Positions 52,077 to 60,006 of a DNA stretch of 60,006 nt are shown in pieces. The notes beneath the pieces were generated by a model that worked only from the letters and a program-made list of their open reading frames with translations, searched no databases and was not told the DNA's origin. Each line of letters begins with the position of its first letter. The stretch's first letter is position 1. The position numbers were made by a program, and so were the translations under genes. The DNA lies in NCBI RefSeq assembly GCF_001039355.2, contig NW_019775724.1, positions 660,350 through 720,355 on the forward strand. Direction: 5' to 3'. The stretch comes from Lingula anatina. Its lineage: Eukaryota; Brachiopoda; Lingulata; Lingulida; Lingulidae.

Positions 52077-52281
52077 TTTAAGCGACGAAGGGGACAAGTG
52101 TCGGCCTATTTCAAGATAAATGAGCTTCGTACGAGCCGCTGTCCTCCATGTTGTAAGCAAATTGGGCCACGAGGAGCAACAGCCAATCAAAACAGCATAT
52201 TATTGCGGTCATCCAATCACTAGCTTAATAATTAGGTCAATTGCAGTTGCCCATTTACCCGGAAGTGGAACTTGTGACAGA
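52077..52281. promoter_or_regulatory. Bidirectional promoter between FANCB and MOSPD2
   Basis: Only 205 bp separate the two start codons. The interval has CCAAT boxes at 52183-52187 and 52213-52217, an inverted one (ATTGG) at 52161-52165, and a consensus ETS/GABP site CCGGAAGT at 52259-52266. It has no TATA box. ETS and CCAAT sites are typical of head-to-head housekeeping promoters. Confidence 0.8.
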
Positions 52282-55200
52282 ATGGCCGGAGATGCGGCTT
52301 TGCTTTATCAGGTGACACATTATTACATTTAATAACATTTTCCTTGCCAACCTTTAAGAGTCATTTCTAATTTAGGTTGCATATTAATGAACTTGATTTT
52401 TTTGCAGGAATTTCAAGGTCAAGTGAGTGAAGCAAGAGAAGAATTCTTCGAGAAGTACAAAGGTATACTTCCCTCACGTGATGGCAAACGTAAACATTGC
52501 TTTCAGGGTCATGCATGTTTTACTTGGTGCACGTCAAAAAGTGTAGGCGTATTTGAAAGCCTGTTAGCTTCAGTTTGGTTATCTCGTTGTGAGATAACGA
52601 TAGTGATATTGTCACGAGGATGTCATTGATGAAAAATATATTTAGACATCATTGACTCTGTCAACGTACTAGTACATGTAACACAGACATGTACGAGTAT
52701 AAATTGTATATATTAACGGCACATGGTCCTTTGGGCGTCTTGAATTTAAGAAAAGAAAAAAAAAGACAGAGTACTTAATTGAATTTATTATAAATTTGAA
52801 TAATGTGATACATAATTTATGCAGAGTGCTTATATCACCATGAACAAGAACAGAAAAGTGAATTGTAATGGATACTGTGCATGGTAGATGTAGGTTAATT
52901 ATGATCTATTCCTATGCAGCAGAATAGGTCAAAGTTTTGCTCAGAACATTGATATGTAGCAATGTCTTCATCACTGACAAGGACAAAGAGAACATCATGT
53001 ACATTATGGCATCGATTCATAATAAATCTAGATAACTACCTGCAGTTCTCCAAACATCAAATGTTCATCATTCATCATCATCTTATACTTTTATCATAAA
53101 CAGAGGTAATGTTTACAAATAGTAAAACATCATGATTATTGGTTATTTTATCACAGATTTTGAGGTTTGTCAGAAGAACATCAGCAAAAGGTGACTTTTT
53201 TATGAAGGCAAAAAATTTCTGAAAAAGTATTCAGCATATGAATCTGTCACTTTCAGAAAATGTAGACAAGAAGCTATATGATGAGAGAGACCTGTCAAAG
53301 CTCCGGTCAGATGATCTCTGGGTACGTCAGTTCTTGCTGAGCAGGAAGGGAGTAGTGGAGGATGCTGTGGTCATGATGGACATGTCCCTGAGGTGGAGGA
53401 AAGAATGGGGAGTTAATGGTATGTTAATAGCAAACAGTGTTTAATTAAATTTTATTTATTTATTTATTATATTTTTTTTGCTAATCCAAATTTTGAACTT
53501 ATTTGTATAGTACTGATATAAATTGAAAATTTAGATGTTTCTAAACTAGTAAAATAACAAAGTTAACATAATTTAGCCAGAAATGGCAAACTATGTATTT
53601 TGCAGGATTTTGTATTTCAAATTAAAGGTTTTGTGGCAACTTGATTGAAAATTATAATAACATTCAATTTTGGATAAATGCTTATTAAAGACACTAGCTT
53701 GAGGATTTGTTTTGAAGCATGCACGTACTTCTTTTAGCCTCCATATTTACAGACAGTTGTCTTTTTTCCTCACTTTCAGATTTGAAACATGATTCCTTTA
53801 CACTAGATTTTTGGGAGGGAGGTGCTGTTTACTTCCACAGTAAAGATAAAGATGGACAAAAGATATGTAAGTTAGTAAACGCAAAATATTGGTTAGAATT
53901 ATATTCATGAAAAATCTTTAAATTACTTTTATATTGCATTCATTTTAAATTCATTTATTTATAAAAATCAGCAGGTAGCTATTTGTTATAAAAATTATCT
54001 CTATTGATAGTACTGTATAGCAATTATTTTAAATGACCTACATTGAGCAATTATATATTGTCAAAATATAACTTTAAATCAGCAACTCTGAAAGCCACAA
54101 AGAACTGTTAGATTCTATTTTAAAAATGTTTGTAAGTACTAGTCTAAGAGTTTACAGTTTTTTTTTGTTTTTGTCATTTATTACAGTGTATTTTGATGTA
54201 CAGCAGTGTAAAAAGGGTGACCAAGATGTCATGGTACAAGTAAAGAAATTCATAGCTTACCATTTAGAACTGAGTTGCAGAAAAAGGCCGGGAGAGAGGA
54301 TAGTGCTCCTGATGGACATGAGTATGGCAGGAATGTCCAATGTAGTAAGTAACAGAGATGTTGAGAATAGCTCTAGTTTCAAAGCCGACACAGGCTGTAT
54401 TCTTCATTTTTAAACTTTCATAGATTTTGCTTGACGTGCCTGAACTTTAGTGGTATTTCACAGAAGCTTACTGTGCCATTCACAAATATTAGATGGGTCT
54501 GTAAGCTATGTCGTATACAGTTTTGCGAAATCAAGATGGCTGGATATATGTCAGTACTTGGCATGGCACACTTTATATGAACTCATTGATGTCAGTCAGT
54601 CTGATAAGTGAGCACGTATTATATAAAGATTTAAAAATGAAGAAGCTGTCATGAAGTTCAGGAAAGAGATAATAGAATGAGAAGTTAAGGCAGTGCAAGG
54701 TCTTGCACAGTGTTAGTTAGTTGCTATAATAGCTAATGGCCTACCTCATGACTTATGCCAGTTTGTGACTAAAGAACTCCTCCCTGCCAATTACAAGTAA
54801 TAATAGAATAAATTATCGTTTATAATTTAGTTTAGGTAGTGTAGAACTTTGAGTTATGCTGGTTTGTAATACATTTTCAACATTACCAAGTATTGAAGTA
54901 ATTACTATTTCATTTCAGGACTTAGATTTGCTAAAGTTTCTTATAACAGCCTTCACAACCAACTTTCCAGCTCTTCTAGGTATGTCACTAAATAAACTTG
55001 AATTGATTAAAAATGTTTAGTTATTTATTAATTTAATTGTTTACTTTTTTAACTGCAATTTTCTCACTTTTTTTGATGTTACATTAATAATTACCAGAAA
55101 TGGCACAGTATAGATATTTTCTAAATGTGTATTCAAATTATGTTTTGCACACATAAAATGATGATTTTTGTTGATTTCCAAAGTCATTTCCTTTTGTGAC

Positions 55201-58200
55201 TCAATTAACATGTGCACCTATATTGTTTTTTTTCCTTTCCAGCATATTTCCTTATTTATGAAATGCCATGGTTATTTAATGGTAAGTGTATGGATATGAA
55301 AGATGATGATTCAGAATATTGATTCTAAACAAAACATGTTATTTTAATGCACAAAGGCAATTGTAGCTTAAGCCAGTGCACAGTGCATGTTAATGCTAAT
55401 TTGATTAATTTGTTTTTAGGTACAAATTATGATTGTTTCTCACAAAGTTGAATAACTTTAATACCTTATTTATTTTATTTATTTTTATGTCAAAACGAGT
55501 TTTTCACAGAATCTAACCTTTTGACATAGTTAAATCTATTGCAAACCATGTGATCTAAAATATCAAACAGGATATTAGACTAACAGTGCTTCATTTTGGG
55601 AAATATTTCCATTCAGTTTTGTTCAAATATATTAATCACAGCATCATAAAATGTGATTTATATTTCAGCAATTTGGAAGATTGTTAAGACTTGGCTAAAT
55701 GCAGAACAAAGTAAAAGAGTGATATTTGTGAAGAAGACTGGAATTCAAGAATACATCAACAAAGAAGAACTCTGGGAACACATGGGAGGCTTGGTAAAAC
55801 ATTTTGTACATTTTGTTATCCATTTCTCTGATAAGTCTTCAAATATATGTGGCAATAGCTTTTTATCGTGTGTATATTTCGTATTATCTTGATGTGTGAA
55901 ACAAAGTAATAGAAAATCTTGTAGACTAAAATATGTATAACAATATTTGAAATCAGCAATATTCTGTTGCTCTCATTTCGCCCAAGATGTCGGAGTATTC
56001 CAAGACAAGCTAAAACCCAACTACACATAATTATGTGCAAGTTGTAGTCTTTCCTCCTGGCTTTCATATAATTAAAATTCACCATTTTTCAATCTCCTGT
56101 TTGTTAAAACAGTATTGTATTATGACAGTTTTGTTTATTTATTGATTTATTTTATAGGATACATATAAATATCACTACATTCCACCTACACCAGATGAGG
56201 ACAGTCCAGGATCAGATAATTCTCCAACTGGGAGACGGAAACAGGTGAGAGACCATAGGACAATCTGAATGAGTCAGTTGTGACATCATAATGATCACAA
56301 CTTGAGGCTTCCTCTTACATTGCTGTGACATACCTGGTATCCGTATTGTTTTTGTCAGGGCATTGTGATGTCACAGTGTCATTTTCATCTTAAAAGTTAC
56401 AATTCTGATATCATAAAACATGGTAGTGACATATAGTGACATATCCAGCTTTAAGTGTCCATGATTGTGAATATCACAATGTATTATAACAGCAAAATAA
56501 CATTGTGGTCCTAAACTATAAGCATTGTGACATCACAAAGAATATAAGCTGTATGTGATGTCATTTAAGACAAGGGGCTCTATGGCATCACAGATAAAAA
56601 CTGATTGTAAGGTGAAAGCATTATGACATCACAATAGAATATGTGTTGCTAAGTGACAGTGTCTATGGCAACACTGACTGCAGGGTTTGGGATGTGGCCT
56701 GCTAATGGAGGACTGCTGTGAGTTCCCTAGAGAAGGTTATGTGCAGGAAGTTGTTTGTTCTTATGAAGATTTGATAGCCAAATCATCACTTGATACGGTG
56801 AGAATAAGATGATATTGTTGAAACAGAGCACCTTTTGGATTTAATACAAGTTCACGTGTGCAAAGGGTGCCTTTCATTTTTCTTACCTAAGATGAATGTT
56901 TACTTGCTTATTAGCATTAATTAGCAATAGTTTAAAAATGCAGTTTCTTATAGAGTCTCTACATTGTGTGGATCTCCAGTACTTGCTTTTGCCTCATGTT
57001 GATAATCATATTTGACTGCTTGCCCCTCTTTTTATGTATAGCTTTTTTGAGTCGCCTCTTCATCCTGATCTTTTATTGTAATCTTTCTAATATAATATCT
57101 TCCAGCTGCTCAAAAATTTTCAACCAGTATTTCAACCTTTAATTTTTTTATTTAATTTTTAAAAGTGGACTTTTTTGATTGGCCATTCTCTCTCCTTTTT
57201 TAAAATATTTATCTTAGGGTAAAAGTTTGATTATATAACATAGTCATGAATGTAACATCAGCAGTGAAACATATGAAGCATAACAGAGAATTGTTACAGG
57301 TCACATTTGCTGAACAGGACACGATGTATAATAGTTTTGATGCCAGTGGGGAGGTGGGAGAGGATGACAAGTCTGATAGATTGGTAAGTTTACTCTTTAT
57401 GTAAAAGTCTGTAAGTTTATAATAATGGAATTCAACCAAGAAACACAACTTTAGAATTTATGAGAAAACATGCTACTTGAAAATATCAGTCATGAATAAA
57501 TTCTCTCAGATTTTATTCATTGCAGCACCGCACTCTATTGTCTAGCATAATTTTTTTCTGGCTGATCCTGCAAAATCTTACTTCATTTTATGCAAAGTTG
57601 CAAGTCTCTTGGCTTGCTTGGATGGTTGCCATTGTAAAATTTGGAGCCATTTGTAAGTTTAAACTAATTGTAAAAGCCATAGAATTGGCAAGTTTATTCC
57701 AAACACTCACCAGATGAGAACTTCACCAGTATTAGTGTTGAAGTGCTGAAGTTCTGAATCTCTGCCTGGGTGAAAAAGTTTCAAACGATCGTTGTTAGGT
57801 ATATTTATTTATTTTCATTTAAATTACAGTATAACAAGCATTATCTACAGGCAATCCAAGCAACCAGATGTCATCAACATCATCATTATTATTATTATTA
57901 TTATTATTATTGATTTTTCCTCTTCTCAGAGCATGTCAAGTGTTCTCTCCAGGCAGTCTCAGGGACCAGGCAGGCAAAAGATGGTCAGTGGTAGGAAAAG
58001 ACAGAGAGATGATCAAAATATCTACACAGGGCGGCTCATAATTATCAGGTAACTTCTACTGTTTGTATTTGTTATCGGCTTTCAGATCTACTACTTGGCT
58101 GTATTATCACATTTAATCTGAGTTGTTATAAGGCAAGTATTAATGAACATTTTGACATTTTCTATGAGCTCTTTTTTGTATTTCTGGGGGGAGGAAGGAT

Positions 58201-58536
58201 GTATAAAAAAATCTACTCTGTCATTTTTGGATGTTGATAGGTATATGTTGCAACAAATGTGCATTGCCATGAATGAATTATGATAATTGTTCACTGTGCA
58301 GCTTCATTGTTTTCACCATCAAATTTAAAAGTATCTTTAATAAGTTTACAGTTTTAAGTTTTTGCTATGAAAGAAGCAATAGCTTACCTCTTACAGCTAT
58401 TTGTACAAAAAAAAAACAACTTTTTTTCTGTTTTAGTCCTGCTGATGAATTGGAGTTTGCTGTGGTTGACAATTCCAAGGAAACATTAGATGTTATTTCT
58501 TTAACTAACAGAATGCAAAAACAAGTGGCATTTAAG
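52282..58536 (+). CDS. MOSPD2: MOSPD2, CRAL-TRIO and MSP-domain ER contact-site protein (C-terminus not found)
   Basis: MOSPD2 sits in the ER membrane and tethers other organelles through its MSP domain, which binds FFAT motifs. Exons are 52282-52311, 52408-52462, 53257-53418, 53780-53866, 54187-54344, 54919-54979, 55243-55281, 55669-55793, 56158-56244, 56684-56797, 57300-57383, 57930-58048 and 58437-58536. Together they give 407 codons in phase. The CRAL-TRIO region includes DDLWVRQFLLSRKGVVEDAV, RWRKEWGVN, GAVYFHSKDKDGQKI, YEMPWLFN then AIWKIVKTWLNAE, and LWEHMGGLDTYKYHY. The MSP domain begins at PADELEFAVVDNSKETLDVI but stops after QKQVAFK. The remaining half and the expected C-terminal membrane helix are not in the window. 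Exon 10 (56684-56797) is supported only by its open frame and splice sites. Confidence 0.88.
56245..56680. repeat. Degenerate TGACATCA/TGATGTCA-rich intron segment
   Basis: TGTGACATCA or its complement recurs about eight times over 430 bp in the intron before MOSPD2 exon 10. The same core motif is clustered at 21095-21190. Confidence 0.65.
57887..57912. repeat. (TTA)n microsatellite before MOSPD2 exon 12
   Basis: About eight TTA units end 17 bp before the exon 12 acceptor. Confidence 0.85.
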
Positions 58537-58945
58537 GTATCAGTTGAGAGGATTTTTTACTTGTACTGATCACATGCATCTCTACAATTTTTTTTTTATG
58601 TTTTAAAGTATCAAAAGTAGTATATTTTATTGCAATGAAAGTAGGCACTATCCAATAAGTATATAAAATGATCTTATATGATATGGGGAGCAATTTATAA
58701 GGAATATTTAATCTATACAGCCAGTCTTCATTTTAATGTTTTTCTTTCTTTATGTAATTTTGTTTTTATTTATTTATTTATTATTATTATTTTTTTTTGC
58801 TGATTTGAATATTTCAGATGTTTGATACAAAATTCTTTTCAGTGTATATATTAAAAGGAATGTATTCAATCGTTAGAAGCAATAATGTTTTACAGCCCCA
58901 GTTTTAATAAGGGTTTAGATAATGTTCTTTTGTTACTCCTTTCAG

Positions 58946-59042
58946 ATAATATTTGAAGAGTCTGTCAAAACTTACTTTTATCAAATGACTGAAGGATGTG
59001 GAAATGATAATTGTAAAAACAAGTTTTGCAAAAGTTCTAAAG
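58946..59042 (+). CDS. Exon encoding the first half of a UBE3A-type AZUL zinc finger
   Basis: The exon lies between TTTCAG and GTAAGT and reads EESVKTYFYQMTEGCGNDNC followed by KNKFCKSSK, entering in phase 0 and leaving in phase 1. TEGCGN-x2-C-x4-C matches the AZUL finger at the N-terminus of UBE3A, with three of the four zinc-binding cysteines; the fourth would lie in a later exon. AZUL docks UBE3A to the proteasome subunit RPN10. No ATG or upstream exon for a separate E3 gene is visible. The phase would also allow splicing from the last MOSPD2 exon. Whether it belongs to a HECT-type E3 gene, or arrived through a misjoin, cannot be told here. Confidence 0.7.
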
Positions 59043-59269
59043 GTAAGTTTGCCACTTTTTTCTTCCTTGTTCGTCAAAAATCTCAGGTGATGCAAGTTTG
59101 AGTAATAGTCAGTTATTTCCTAAGTAATTTCATAAAGAAGCATTCACATTTTCTTAAATGTTCGGTTCAGTTGAATTCACATTATGTATTGTAAACGTTT
59201 CAAATAAATTTTGAGGGACAACGTTAAATTAATTGTGGTAATGTTGGAAGACTACTCAGAATAATAATC

Positions 59270-59765
59270 ACAGGGATGCTAGTCTTCCGGTTTTTACCGG
59301 AATTCTGTTTTTTTTGCGTCCAGTTATAAAATTTTCTGGTACTATATTTTGTTCTGGAATTCTCGTTTTTAACGTGGTCGCGGACTGGACGAACGATGCG
59401 TCAGAGGAACGTCGCATTTCAACCATTGCGACAGAGCTGCGTTTCAACACAATATCTAGTCACAACCGTAGCACGTGATTTATTTATGGCGCTTGATTGG
59501 TTGGAAATGTAGGCTTTAATGTCGGCACCCATGTGGAAAGTTTTGACACCGCGTGCGCGGAATTTTGAACTAAACCAAACTAAATGGATTTCGCGGAGAG
59601 GGGAACAGACGATATTAGAAACATCGACATTACTGTCAAAAATAGATTTAGTTGGAGTTTTAGAAACTTTGATTAATGAGACTGCAGTTGGAGCCCCATT
59701 GTTGCTTGGGCATTACCACGAAAGCCATTACCAATCTTTGAAAATGATAAATGAAAGGGATTAAC
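59270..59765. mobile_element. GC- and CpG-richer block, possible mobile element end
   Basis: It contains CTTCCGGTTTTTACCGGAAT and TGGAATTCTCG, many CpG sites, an E-box GCACGTGA and an open frame (59519-59764, 81 codons) with no known domain. Its composition contrasts with the AT-rich intron on both sides and resembles the insert at 15628-15976. No terminal repeats were found. Confidence 0.35.
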
Positions 59766-60006
59766 ATTTAGTGACTATCATTATCATGCTGGTGATTATC
59801 AAGCTTACGTGAGGGATCATTACTGTCTACTATGGGTGGTAGGTGTTTATGTACTGATGGCACTTCCATCTTGTCAATGTCAAGATTATCCTTGGAAACA
59901 ACTGTTGAAAATTACCATGAAGTTGTGATGACATATATTGCAATATATTTATTAAATAAAATTTGAAATATAGTAATTGTTTCATAATCAATTTGTACCC
60001 CCCCCC
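59766..60006. other. Window end, poly(C)
   Basis: AT-rich sequence without features ends in a run of C at the last bases, suggesting a contig end or low-quality edge. Confidence 0.5.

Noticed and set aside
52077-52190. N-terminal extension of FANCB (MIGCCSSWPNLL...)
   Set aside because: It would run through the shared promoter; the conserved protein starts naturally at MATKSHYF.

Overview
The window is eukaryotic and most likely comes from a lophotrochozoan animal. A mollusc fits best, but the species cannot be named. The DNA is AT-rich by eye. Genes are cut into many short exons with GT-AG introns, microsatellites and small foldback elements are common, and tRNA genes are clustered. A few single-N joins and one 443-N gap show it is a draft scaffold.

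Layout. (1) 2040-30149, plus strand: one large gene of about 49 exons. It encodes a protein of about 2,318 aa with a basic N-terminus, a long ankyrin-repeat array, a WGR domain, a PARP regulatory domain and a PARP catalytic domain with an H-Y-E triad. This is the architecture of nematode PME-5 ('tankyrase-like' PARP), not of vertebrate tankyrase. The assembly repeats two parts of this gene across single-N joins: 9626-11336 equals 11338-13048, and 14406-15627 equals 15978-17199. I read both as unmerged contig overlaps. The second overlap exposes a haplotype-specific insert at 15628-15976. (2) 32144-40358: a tRNA cluster of four tRNA-Leu(AAG) and three tRNA-Ala(AGC) genes plus relics. It is built from tandem units of about 1.85 kb and one inverted, partly deleted copy, and it is followed by a foldback element and a tRNA-derived SINE. 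(3) 43126-44193: an uninterrupted chitin deacetylase-type secreted polysaccharide deacetylase. (4) 46600-52076, minus strand: FANCB, a Fanconi anaemia core-complex subunit, with one part lost in the N gap. (5) 52282-58536, plus strand: MOSPD2, starting about 200 bp from FANCB in a head-to-head arrangement. The sequence between them holds CCAAT boxes and a consensus ETS site. As I recall, the same head-to-head pair exists on human Xp22.2. (6) 58946-59042: an exon encoding a UBE3A-type AZUL zinc-finger half. It lies where the rest of the MOSPD2 MSP domain should be.

Functionally, the PARP and FANCB are both linked to DNA-damage responses. MOSPD2 is an ER membrane-contact tether, and the deacetylase acts on extracellular chitin. 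There is no operon-like logic. The real organisational unit is the FANCB-MOSPD2 divergent pair.
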